NCBI GenBank assembly: GCA_964435165.1
Contig: CAYSXY010000011.1
Location: 1-50,422, forward strand
Reading direction: 5' to 3'
Source of the DNA: CAYSXY01 sp964435165
Lineage (GTDB): Bacteria > Pseudomonadota > Alphaproteobacteria > Rickettsiales > RI-342
DNA: 50,422 bases
Shown in pieces: positions 9,001 to 15,581 of this stretch. A program made the translations under genes and the position numbers. The notes under the pieces were generated by a model, which worked only from the letters and a program-made list of their open reading frames with translations, was not told where the DNA came from and made no database searches. Within the stretch, counting starts at the first letter, position 1. Each line of letters begins with the position of its first letter.

Positions 9001-9685
9001 GGTGGATGTCGGTATTGCGGCCGGAGCGGCAGTTTATTCGGCATCGAATGAGCTGGCGCTGCTTAATGGAGCAAATGCCGCGTTGTTAGGTGATGAGGTA
9101 ATTCAGTTCCGTACTGTGCAAGCACTGGGTAATGGCGTGTATCGACTGAGTGGATTATTGCGTGGCCGTTTGGGAACAGAATGGGCGATGCCGTTGCATA
9201 CTATCGGTGAGCGTTTTGTGTTATTGGATGGTAATCTGCGATCGGTGATGATGGCAGGTGATGCGATTGGGCTGGAGCGCCTTTATCGGCCCGTTTCTGT
9301 TGGGCGCTCCTTGAGCGATGTTTCATCCATTTCGTATACGTATTCGGCGCGTAGTATACGGCCATATGCGCCGGTGCATTTGCGGGCTGAGAGAGATAGC
9401 AGTGGTAACGCTGTGGTGACATGGGTACGGCGGAGTCGCGGTGGAGGCGCGTGGCGTGATTATGTCGACGTACCATTGAATGAAGCTGTTGAGGCGTATG
9501 ATCTGGAGGTGATGAATGGTGGCGCTGTCATACGAAATGTTCATGGTCTCACCGATCCGACCTATACCTACACGGCAGCACAGCAACAGGCCGATTTTGG
9601 GTCGCCTCAATCAGAGGTGACTATTCGCGTCTATCAGTTATCGGAACAGATTGGGCGAGGCAATATGGCTGAGGATGCGATATAG
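6002..9685 (+). CDS. GTA/phage host-specificity megatron with TIM barrel, g15-like
   Basis: This 1227-aa protein corresponds to GTA ORF15, the large tail-tip protein. The N-terminus is a Gly/Ala-rich hydrophobic segment (about 1-40) followed by a baseplate-type domain containing YGEVLPILYGTARLAGNIIW. A glycoside-hydrolase-like TIM barrel (GTA_TIM) spans roughly 240-640, with typical strands GYNVLLLPMFL, IGSELKGL, DWSEYH, GIDAYFPL and FTEYGFPS. A Phage-tail_3-type domain follows at roughly 700-880, then beta-rich C-terminal domains. GAGG precedes the ATG. It is thought to close the tail tip and help bind or degrade recipient surface glycan. The length is close to that of relatives, and no frame break is seen. 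Confidence 0.93.
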   Translation: MASVILSVAGSAIGGTIGGPPGAFIGAQLGRAAGATIDNQIFDNTRRVSGPRLSDLTVQTSSYGEVLPILYGTARLAGNIIWSQPIKESASKSSSGGKGGGTTVSATTYHYSVDIAIAICEGEIDQVHRVWADAKLLDLSRGTYRIYHGTEIQQPDWYIESIEGIGRTPAYRGVAYVVIQDFPLADYGNRIPNFTFEVSRQSPPVDVDGQAIESMIESVVMIPGSGEFVYDTQAQNRIPGVEISGGFVQTGLKQPVNHHTHTGAANALLSLDQMQQTLPNADWVAVVVNWFGTHMDAGQCEVLPGVEYAIGATTEPEVWSVGAFERSTAHAITLDTNGSPVYGGTPDDESLKRYITELHAHGYNVLLLPMFLMDTPGKPWRGRVTGSAADVNNFFTKTNGYNGFVEHYAQLVADLNTVTMMVQAFVIGSELKGLTSVTDMPGHYPAVDQLVALASNVRSILGSGIKLTYAADWSEYHHTDGGWYHLDPLWASADIDMVGIDAYFPLTDSPQDGYDVATVKAGWTSGEGYDWYYTDPERTIKAPLAPAYAWKNITWWWENTHVNPDMSVTDWLPESKPIWFTEYGFPSVDGATNQPNVFYDPSSTESALPRFSQGMMDIRAQRLGIAATESQWAGSAMIERRFVWTWDARPYPYWPDLAEVWSDGDNWRYGHWINGKLGVSGLGGIISDLLARAGLQPEEIMLDGLGQMVEGFVLTQRMSVRDAIELLQQAYLFDVTESAGVLRFQTRGQPVVEDIAAEQLVLTGQEQPAEHFQKMREASLRLPQRVDVSYFSRSGDYLPGIQSAMRDATADDKAMTVNLPMVMAGAYARLVAEILLYSAWAERLRYRFALPMHYLTLEPGDSVTVTDYDQVSHRMRITRMWLGQPGFIEVEAVSEDVSAYSGYVSDAVDDAHVTQIERVGESAFALIDLPMLPDENGFPIRAHAAATGITDSWRGMVLYRSGDGGSDWDAIATLENQATMGQAVSVLPEGVTQRVDEVSMVDVGIAAGAAVYSASNELALLNGANAALLGDEVIQFRTVQALGNGVYRLSGLLRGRLGTEWAMPLHTIGERFVLLDGNLRSVMMAGDAIGLERLYRPVSVGRSLSDVSSISYTYSARSIRPYAPVHLRAERDSSGNAVVTWVRRSRGGGAWRDYVDVPLNEAVEAYDLEVMNGGAVIRNVHGLTDPTYTYTAAQQQADFGSPQSEVTIRVYQLSEQIGRGNMAEDAI

Positions 9686-9687
9686 AC

Positions 9688-10635
9688 CTATCGATCAAAA
9701 ATAATGCTGCGCGTATGTTGGTATCCTAGCAGCGTAGACCATAGCATGTTCATATGATCTCGCGCCTCACTGGTTAATTGCAGGTCTTCGGGCGTGTGGA
9801 TGACAGAGTCGTCGCCTGCAAGCGCTGCTTCTTTTTTGCGTATATCATGATCGCGCATGAAGGCTTTGGCATTACGCTTTGTGAATGGATAGGTGGAGCC
9901 ATGTTGATTTTGCAAATCGCTGAATGATGCACCCCTGTCGCGCAGGACTTCCATACCTCTGAGTAATGTTCCCGTATTACAGGCAAAGAGGTTGGGAAGA
10001 GAAGCGAGATCATTCTCGCGCATTAACTGCTGAGCATAATTGGCAAAGAGACGGTTTGTTTCCCTTTTTGCATCAATATGGTCGCCACGTCGATAGAGTT
10101 TACGAAAATGGCCATCTATACCACTTACCTCTCGATCCAGGGCAAATGGCCCTTTAGCGGCATGCACCAGTGTATGCAGAAGTGGTGCGTCACGCGTCAT
10201 CACAATGCGCATGGTGTTGGCGCGTTCTTCAGTCAACAGTGAGTGGTGAATAATGGCCGTGTCAGCCTGATATCCGCCATAGTGATTCGGTATCAGCTGG
10301 ACATCATCATGTTTGTAATATTGTGTGAGCATTGGGTGTTCATGACATTCGAGTGACAATAATGCATCGATAGCAGAGCCATAACGCGCACCCAGTTCCT
10401 GTGCTGTTTTGCCAACCAGAATGCCATCTTCGGGCAGAGCGAGGTTCGGATTACGGGAAATTTCCTGCAATGTCAGGTCAGATATATCGAGTGTGACGGC
10501 CATACCTTTTGGGGCAAGTGCTTCGGCCAGTTCCTGAAAGTAAGCGAGCCCGCTGCGTCCATCGGCGAGGGTGAGGGAGTGGAAGTCAAAAATAACGCTG
10601 GCGTCTAAATCAATAACAATATGGTTGATGGGCAC
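9688..10635 (-). CDS. Unknown 315-aa protein, antisense in tail region
   Basis: I do not recognise this protein. It begins MPINHIVIDLDASVIFDFHS, which faintly resembles a Rossmann-type strand with an acidic pair, but no complete HAD or other motif set follows. There is no signal peptide or membrane helix. The C-terminal half is rich in basic and acidic residues (KRNAKAFMRDHDIRKKEAAL). Translation starts at GTG 10633-10635. The gene ends two bases from the end of the megatron gene and is divergent from the DUF2793 gene, so it interrupts the tail-lysis order in the same way as the chemoreceptor and lipoprotein genes. Confidence 0.65.
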   Translation of the reverse strand: MPINHIVIDLDASVIFDFHSLTLADGRSGLAYFQELAEALAPKGMAVTLDISDLTLQEISRNPNLALPEDGILVGKTAQELGARYGSAIDALLSLECHEHPMLTQYYKHDDVQLIPNHYGGYQADTAIIHHSLLTEERANTMRIVMTRDAPLLHTLVHAAKGPFALDREVSGIDGHFRKLYRRGDHIDAKRETNRLFANYAQQLMRENDLASLPNLFACNTGTLLRGMEVLRDRGASFSDLQNQHGSTYPFTKRNAKAFMRDHDIRKKEAALAGDDSVIHTPEDLQLTSEARDHMNMLWSTLLGYQHTRSIIFDR

Positions 10636-10731
10636 AGCGCAGCCTTATGGAAGAGAAAATAACGACATCAATTAAAAGTTAATTATTTAACTCGGTTGAT
10701 GTTGTGGTGCAACGAAAAAAGAGGGGTGATG

Positions 10732-11067
10732 ATGGTTGCGACACATCATATGGGGCTTGTGCTATTGGAATCAGCACAGGCACAAAAGGAAATCACGGTG
10801 AATGAGGCGCTGGTTCGTCTCGATCGATTGTGTTTACCTGTAGTGAAGGATAAAGATCTGGCAACGCCGCCTGCGAGTCCGCTAGAGGATGATGTGTATC
10901 TTGTGGGTGCGAGCGCCACAGGAGACTGGAGTGGCCGGGAGGATCACATTGCGTATTATGATCAGATATGGCGCTTTATTGTGCCTCAGGACAGGATGCG
11001 TGTGCTGGTTGCCGATGAGTCGGTGTTTTATGTTTATAATGGCTCGGCCTGGGTATCCTGGGTATGA
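10732..11067 (+). CDS. DUF2793 phage-associated protein
   Basis: This protein of about 111 aa matches DUF2793: LLESAQAQKEITVNEALVRL near the N-terminus, then a PPASP loop, a GASATGDWSG turn and a C-terminal DESVFYVYNGSAW strand. DUF2793 genes commonly follow the g15 megatron in alphaproteobacterial GTA-like and prophage clusters, and are presumed tail-fibre or tip components. GAGGGG five bases upstream supports ATG 10732; starts at 10696, 10699 and 10729 are in frame but less well placed. The stop overlaps the next start by four bases (ATGA), indicating translational coupling. Confidence 0.85.
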   Translation: MVATHHMGLVLLESAQAQKEITVNEALVRLDRLCLPVVKDKDLATPPASPLEDDVYLVGASATGDWSGREDHIAYYDQIWRFIVPQDRMRVLVADESVFYVYNGSAWVSWV

Positions 11068-11417
11068 AGCATCCGCGTTCTACTGATGACGATGATCTGC
11101 TGACTCAACATATTAAAGAAGCGGTCGCTGAGGTGCTGCATGACGAATTACTACATCATCTCTCACGTGCTGTGCATGATGCATCAACAACGGCCACGAA
11201 AGATGCTGCACAGGAGGCGGTGAAAGCAACCCTGACGACTCTGGGATTCGATCCGCTAGATACGCACAGTACACAGGCAGATATGCTCTACCTACGTAAT
11301 TTACGTACCGGTAGTGAGTGGATTCGCGCACGTGTACTAGCCGGGATGCTGTCCGTCGTGGCTGGAGCATTGCTATGGTTGATGTGGGAGGCGTTTCGTC
11401 ATGCCCTGCATCGCTAG
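11064..11417 (+). CDS. Small single-TM, holin-like protein
   Basis: This 117-aa protein has a soluble, helical N-terminus rich in acidic and His residues, then ADMLYLRNLRTGSEWIRARV and one C-terminal transmembrane helix (about 91-110, LAGMLSVVAGALLWLMWEAF) with a short basic tail. It resembles the DUF6127-type small membrane proteins that follow tail genes in alphaproteobacterial prophages and GTAs. The start overlaps the DUF2793 stop. Position before the 3TM holin-like gene and endolysin suggests a lysis role, perhaps an accessory holin. The family match is tentative. Confidence 0.65.
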   Translation: MKHPRSTDDDDLLTQHIKEAVAEVLHDELLHHLSRAVHDASTTATKDAAQEAVKATLTTLGFDPLDTHSTQADMLYLRNLRTGSEWIRARVLAGMLSVVAGALLWLMWEAFRHALHR

Positions 11418-11446
11418 CGTGTGGCTCAATATAGCTTCTTACATGA

Positions 11447-11644
11447 TTATGGTTTTTTGCCAAAAAAGGCATTGTAGACCCGTTTTGGGTGCAGGTCTGT
11501 GAGAATGGTTTTTAGATCACTTGAAATGATGCGGATTGCTACGGCTGCATTGTGATATTTGCTGCGTAACGCAGCTGAGATGGCTGATTTGGGTTGATGC
11601 GAATGATGTTTGCGCGCCGTAAATTTAGTGCGTTGAATATGCAT
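11447..11644 (-). CDS. Possible small basic protein
   Basis: A possible 65-aa basic protein that I do not recognise, ending in HPKRVYNAFFGKKP. ATG 11644 has AAGGA about ten bases upstream; a TTG at 11692 would lengthen it to 81 aa. It lies antisense in the 340-base gap between two lysis-module genes. Codon use does not decide the matter, and it may be spurious, in which case 11418-11756 is simply non-coding. Confidence 0.4.
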   Translation of the reverse strand: MHIQRTKFTARKHHSHQPKSAISAALRSKYHNAAVAIRIISSDLKTILTDLHPKRVYNAFFGKKP

Positions 11645-11756
11645 GATGAGCTTATCCTTATGTGACAATGAAATGAGGCGATTGCGGTGCAATCCGACAT
11701 GAATACACTCAGCCTTTAGCGTGGTTTCATGTCACTTTCATGACAGGAGAGACGGT

Positions 11757-12203
11757 ATGGTGACATTACTTGGTTCGCTGCTGGGGTTTATCAGCGCGAC
11801 ATTCCCGGACATCTTGAAGTTTTTGCAGGATAAGCAAGACCGACAGCATGAGTTGGCTATTATGGAACGTCAGTTAGCTCTGCGCGAGAAAGCGCAGAGT
11901 GAGCGGTTTGAGGCTATCGGTGCATGGCAATTGTCGCAGGAAATGGAGCAGTTATACAAGACGTTTCATTCCGGTATTCGTTGGGTGGATGCATTAAACG
12001 CTACAGTCAGGCCAGTGTTGGCCTACGCTTTTTTTCTGCTCTATGCCTGTGTCAAATTATGGCAGGCTCAAGTGGCTCACATGATGGGGCTGGACGGCCC
12101 GGCAATGCTGGCTTATGTGTGGACGGAAGATGATCGGGCTATCTTTGCAGGGATCATCAGTTTTTATTTTGGGCAGCGCGCTATGCGTAAAGTCCGTCGG
12201 TAA
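11757..12203 (+). CDS. 3TM holin-like protein (GTA/phage lysis)
   Basis: This 148-aa protein resembles the three-TM holin family linked to gene-transfer-agent release. An N-terminal amphipathic segment (MVTLLGSLLGFISATFPDIL) is followed by a charged helix with DKQDRQHELAIMERQLALRE, then hydrophobic helices near 83-103 and 125-142 and a basic C-terminus. ATG 11757 has AGGAGAG six bases upstream; an upstream in-frame ATG at 11721 lacks one. Together with the endolysin 0.75 kb downstream it would form the host-lysis pair: the holin opens the inner membrane and lets the signal-less endolysin reach the wall. Confidence 0.75.
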   Translation: MVTLLGSLLGFISATFPDILKFLQDKQDRQHELAIMERQLALREKAQSERFEAIGAWQLSQEMEQLYKTFHSGIRWVDALNATVRPVLAYAFFLLYACVKLWQAQVAHMMGLDGPAMLAYVWTEDDRAIFAGIISFYFGQRAMRKVRR

Positions 12204-12224
12204 CGCAACAAACTGTCGATAACT

Positions 12225-12911
12225 ATGAGCCTGGCACCTTCCATTTATTATCATGAGCAGACGATGCGTGAGTCGGTTGAGGAAGGGCAGCACCGCCATG
12301 CCGTCGGTGGGTTATGGGAGGAAATGGGGCGATTGCAACTCGCATTTCTTAAAGAGCAGGGGGTGATGCCCCAGACGCGAGTGCTGGATATTGGCTGTGG
12401 CTGTCTTCGGGCAGGTGTTCATCTGGTAGACTATCTGGAGGCCGGGCATTACGCCGGGACTGATATTTCGCAGTCCTTATTGGATGCTGGATATGATGTG
12501 GAGTTGGCAGAAAAAGGGCTTCAGGCAAAATTGCCCCGTCACCATCTGATGGTGGATGGTGCGTTTCATTTTCAGGGCCTGCCGTTTTCTCCGGAGGTGG
12601 CATTGGCGCAGTCGCTTTTTACGCATTTACCGTTGAACTATCTGCGGCTTTGTTTGTATCGACTGCGCTCGCGAATGGCTGCAGCGGGGCGTTTTTATGC
12701 CACTTTTTTTATCACACAGGATATTGATCGCTGGGTTGAGCCGCTTAACCATTCGCCTGGTGACATTGTGACCTATCCCGATAAAGATCCGTATCATTAT
12801 CTTGCGCGCGATATTGAGTTGGCCGGTAAGGATACGGGGTGGGACGCTCAGATTATTGGTGACTGGAATCACCCCCGCGCACAGCACATGGTGTGTTTTC
12901 ACGCGACCTGA
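12225..12911 (+). CDS. Class I SAM-dependent methyltransferase
   Basis: This 228-aa protein has a clear SAM-binding motif I, VLDIGCGCLRAG (53-64), and the acidic residue at the end of strand 2 in YAGTDIS (Asp80). A pre-motif helix GGLWEEMGRLQLAFL precedes it, and the C-terminal half keeps typical Rossmann strands. It is an ordinary class I fold; the substrate is unknown. It lies between the holin-like gene and the endolysin and overlaps the upstream leader of the endolysin gene, which ties it to the lysis/tail region. Modification of a surface glycan or a particle protein is possible but unproven. No ribosome binding site is visible at ATG 12225. Confidence 0.85.
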   Translation: MSLAPSIYYHEQTMRESVEEGQHRHAVGGLWEEMGRLQLAFLKEQGVMPQTRVLDIGCGCLRAGVHLVDYLEAGHYAGTDISQSLLDAGYDVELAEKGLQAKLPRHHLMVDGAFHFQGLPFSPEVALAQSLFTHLPLNYLRLCLYRLRSRMAAAGRFYATFFITQDIDRWVEPLNHSPGDIVTYPDKDPYHYLARDIELAGKDTGWDAQIIGDWNHPRAQHMVCFHAT

Positions 12912-12949
12912 GCTGGCTTTTCGTCATGAATAGAAGATTGGAGGAACTG

Positions 12950-13411
12950 ATGCATGCGTCAGAATACGCATTTGTGTTGATCCGCCATTTTGAAGGATTT
13001 CAATCCAAGCCATATTTATGTCCTGGCGGATACTGGACAATTGGTTATGGCCATCTGTTGTCGGCAAAAGAAGTCCCGCATTACAATGCTGGGATTGATG
13101 CAGAATTGGCGGAGCAATGGTTGATAGAAGATGTTGGCGTTGCGCGTCATTACGTTCAACGATTGGTTGATGTGAGCCTATCGCAGCATCAGCAGGATGC
13201 GCTGATTTCATTTACCTTCAATCTTGGTGGAGGCGCTTTGGAGCGTTCTACATTGCGCCGAAAGCTCAATCGCCATGAGTATAGGACGGCTTCCGACGAA
13301 TTTATGCGCTGGGTGTGGGCGGGTGGACGCAAATTGCCGGGGTTGGTGAGGCGGCGTATGGCAGAACGTATGCTTTTTTTAGGAAGCCCAGTTGCATTCT
13401 CTATTCACTAA
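12950..13411 (+). CDS. GH24 lysozyme-type endolysin
   Basis: This endolysin of about 153 aa belongs to glycoside hydrolase family 24 and cleaves the beta-1,4 bond between MurNAc and GlcNAc. The catalytic glutamate is E15 in IRHFEGF, followed by PYLCPGGYWTIGYGH with Thr30. The position of T4 lysozyme Asp20 is Cys24 here, an E-C-T variant. ALISFTFNLGGGALERSTL in the middle and a basic C-terminal helix are typical. No signal peptide or SAR segment is present, so release would depend on a holin. ATG 12950 has TTGGAGGAA just upstream; longer starts at 12893 and 12926 are less likely. Confidence 0.93.
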   Translation: MHASEYAFVLIRHFEGFQSKPYLCPGGYWTIGYGHLLSAKEVPHYNAGIDAELAEQWLIEDVGVARHYVQRLVDVSLSQHQQDALISFTFNLGGGALERSTLRRKLNRHEYRTASDEFMRWVWAGGRKLPGLVRRRMAERMLFLGSPVAFSIH

Positions 13412-13657
13412 CCATTCTTGCTCTCATTATTAGGCAAAAATGCCAAGATATTTCCTCGCGCCATGATCGAGGCGGGATATTTGTGGGGCGTCCGTTTAAT
13501 CATAGTTTTTCTTCGGCGTGATAGTCTCGTCTTAATAGATATAGAGTCGCCGCGACTACAGGTGGGCCTTGATTAGAATGCCACGACTCCAGCGAATCTA
13601 TCTCCTAAGGTGCATAAGAAGGTGGATGTTTGTCATAAAAGTGTCATAAAAAATAGA
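13412..13657. other. Non-coding stretch after the endolysin gene
   Basis: No gene is supported. Two inverted repeats stand out: CCTCG and CGAGG flanking nine bases near 13456-13474, and a perfect AGTCGC-C-GCGACT at 13545-13557. Neither is followed by a T-run. A direct repeat TGTCATAAAA at 13630-13639 and 13642-13651 leads into the promoter annotated next. Confidence 0.4.
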
Positions 13658-13686
13658 TTGATATGCATTCAATGCATATCTTTTAT
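13658..13686 (+). promoter_or_regulatory. Promoter with a perfect palindromic operator
   Basis: A -35-like TTGATA at 13658-13663 and a -10-like TTTTAT at 13681-13686 are spaced by 17 bases. The spacer and the end of the -35 box form a perfect inverted repeat at 13660-13680: GATATGCATT, a central C, then AATGCATATC. A dimeric repressor bound there would block RNA polymerase directly. The promoter would drive the small lipoprotein gene at 13750, with a leader of about 57 bases. Confidence 0.6.
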
Positions 13687-13749
13687 CTGATTTATATGTT
13701 TGCATTACAAAAAGGAATGGCATATGTTGCTCTGCACAAGGAGAAATAG

Positions 13750-13950
13750 ATGCGTTCTGTTATTATAATATTACTGGGCTTATTTTTCTTGGCTGCATGT
13801 GCGCCATCACAGCAGCCACGCTCAGCTCAATTGCACTCTGAGCCACGCGATTATGTATGGGTTCAGCCTTACCCAGCTTATGGAGATCAGTATAATAGTG
13901 CTTATGGCACTGTTCATAATCGTGATTTTTTGCTTTATCACGCTGATTAA
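13750..13950 (+). CDS. Small lipoprotein
   Basis: This 66-aa lipoprotein has a short signal peptide and an ideal lipobox LAAC, with Cys17 lipidated. The mature part is only about 50 residues, rich in Tyr, Gln and Ser (WVQPYPAYGDQYNSAYG). AAGGAG precedes the ATG. No family is recognised. Its position after the endolysin recalls small spanin-type lipoproteins that help rupture the outer membrane during phage lysis; the size and lipobox fit, but no partner inner-membrane spanin is seen, so this remains a suggestion. A palindrome-containing promoter lies upstream. Confidence 0.8.
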   Translation: MRSVIIILLGLFFLAACAPSQQPRSAQLHSEPRDYVWVQPYPAYGDQYNSAYGTVHNRDFLLYHAD

Positions 13951-14157
13951 TTGAAGTTGGTATTTTCAATATAAATGTGCATGGTTTTTGTAATGTGCTG
14001 ATTTATATGAAGGCAAAATGAAAATAATTTTAATATAATGTTAAAAACCTCTTGCATAATTATGAATATTGGTTTACTTTATTATGTAGTTGTCGCAGTG
14101 AGATTCTTCTCCCCTATATAGCTAACCATTGTGACAGCCGCTAACTCCTATATGCTG
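13951..14157. other. AT-rich region before an isolated terminator; possible small RNA
   Basis: No coding sequence is visible. A TTGCAT hexamer at 14052-14057 with TACTTT 17 bases downstream (14075-14080) is a poor promoter candidate. Transcription from it would give an RNA of roughly 105 bases ending at the strong terminator at 14158-14191. Equally, the stretch may be the 3' untranslated region of the lipoprotein gene. Confidence 0.3.
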
Positions 14158-14191
14158 AAAAACCCGCAGGAAAATTCCTGCGGGTTTTTTT
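14158..14191 (+). terminator. Strong intrinsic terminator
   Basis: AACCCGCAGGAA (14161-14172) pairs perfectly with TTCCTGCGGGTT (14175-14186) across a two-base loop and runs into a T-tract. Flanking A and T runs make it potentially bidirectional. It isolates the lysis/lipoprotein region from the next operon. Confidence 0.93.
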
Positions 14192-14287
14192 ATGCTTTCC
14201 CGTCAATATATCACAAAAGGTTCATATTTCTTGGCTGCTTATGCGATAAAATGAATAATAGGTAGGTATGTCTATTGAACGGGTTGT

Positions 14288-15565
14288 ATGAGCGCAGGAG
14301 CGACATCAGAGCCACTGTCATCTGTTGGAATACAAGGTGATTCAGGCCAAGTAGCAGCGCAAAAACCAACAGGGTTTTTGGGTAAGGTCTGGCATGCCGT
14401 CACACTGCCCTTTCGTTCGGTATTCGGTGCGGCAGCGCTGATTGCAGCTGGCGTTGCGTCTGTGCTGCTTATGAAGCCCGAATGGTTTCGCAGCATGCGC
14501 GAGCACTTAAAAGATAATCCCAGTGCACAATCCAGTATCTTTTTTGCCATTAGTGATGTGGGCAATATGCTCAATGGCTTTTTCTCGCGCGATAAAGATG
14601 GCAACCGAAACTGGGCGAAATTTGTGACCGGGCCTTTAGGTCTGATGTCCAGTTGGCATTTATTTTTGAGTGGATCGCAGGATGATGATGCGATTATGGA
14701 CAAGTTTACGGGCTTATTAGAGCCTTTGAAAACAAAAGCAGCTTCTCCTGAACAAGTGGCTGATGCAGAAATTATTCAGTGGCTGGATAGGTTAGATAAA
14801 ACAACGGAAGCTGACTGGAAATCGCATGGGTTTGTTGAACGTTATGGCCGCAAGATGGGCACAACGCTGGGCGGGGCCTGGATGGCCGCTGCTTCAGTAT
14901 TTACCTTTTTATCCGGCTTTTTTGCGCGTGATCCCAATGTGCCCATTGAAAAAGGTGATAGCTTACTGACGCGAATTCGCAAACACACCAATGGCGATGT
15001 GTTGAACAGCATCTCCAATGCCATCGGTTTTGGGTTACTGTGGCTTTCTAATCGTGAATTGCCAAGCCAGGAAGGGAAAGGACCACTGGCGCGCCTCTAT
15101 GATCAGGTGAAAGACAAATTTCATTATTATTCCGCAGGAGCATCGTTTGGTGCGACGATTACGGGTGGCGCCCAAGGTTATCAAGATCTTAAGCGCGGGG
15201 TGGCAGAAATGCAGTCGAATGACGCATCGCTGCGTGAGACAGGAAAGCAGCGTCGCGATTCCGGCATCTTTATTATGGCAACGCAAGCTGTGTCTGCTGG
15301 CGGTGATATTTCGCTTGCCCGGCTTAAGGCACATGAAGATAAAATGGAGCGCCAAGGCACAGACTTGCAAAGCCGGATGATGCGTGAAATGCTGCCCTTA
15401 TTAGAAGGGCGTGATGAGGAGCTGGTTACGCGTTTTATGCAAAGTGTCGGTGAGTGGAATGCGGCGCAGCCTGGTGTGGAATCGCCGGCGGATGATAATT
15501 TAAATCGGTTGCAAAAGCGCTATCATCGGCTTTTACAGGAAGAGCCTGCAGAGGTTGCGGCATAG
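14288..15565 (+). CDS. Unknown membrane protein, first gene of a three-gene run
   Basis: This 425-aa protein is not recognised. A polar N-terminus is followed by a membrane helix at about 46-63 (AAALIAAGVASVLLM) and further hydrophobic stretches near 80-95, 192-213 and 241-256. Two segments look like diverged copies of one unit: MREHLKDNPSAQSSIFFAIS... ending GFFSRD, and IRKHTNGDVLNSISNAIGFG... ending LSNRE. A GFFARD segment between them may be a third. The C-terminal third is soluble and helical, with many charged residues. The gene starts after a strong terminator and is followed closely by two more unknown genes, so the three probably form an operon. Confidence 0.75.
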   Translation: MSAGATSEPLSSVGIQGDSGQVAAQKPTGFLGKVWHAVTLPFRSVFGAAALIAAGVASVLLMKPEWFRSMREHLKDNPSAQSSIFFAISDVGNMLNGFFSRDKDGNRNWAKFVTGPLGLMSSWHLFLSGSQDDDAIMDKFTGLLEPLKTKAASPEQVADAEIIQWLDRLDKTTEADWKSHGFVERYGRKMGTTLGGAWMAAASVFTFLSGFFARDPNVPIEKGDSLLTRIRKHTNGDVLNSISNAIGFGLLWLSNRELPSQEGKGPLARLYDQVKDKFHYYSAGASFGATITGGAQGYQDLKRGVAEMQSNDASLRETGKQRRDSGIFIMATQAVSAGGDISLARLKAHEDKMERQGTDLQSRMMREMLPLLEGRDEELVTRFMQSVGEWNAAQPGVESPADDNLNRLQKRYHRLLQEEPAEVAA

Positions 15566-15581
15566 TCGGATTGAAGGTGAG

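Noticed and set aside
9688..10635. HAD phosphatase assignment for the 315-aa protein
   Set aside because: Only a DLDAS segment near the N-terminus resembles motif I; the nucleophile pattern DxDGT and motifs II-IV are not found.
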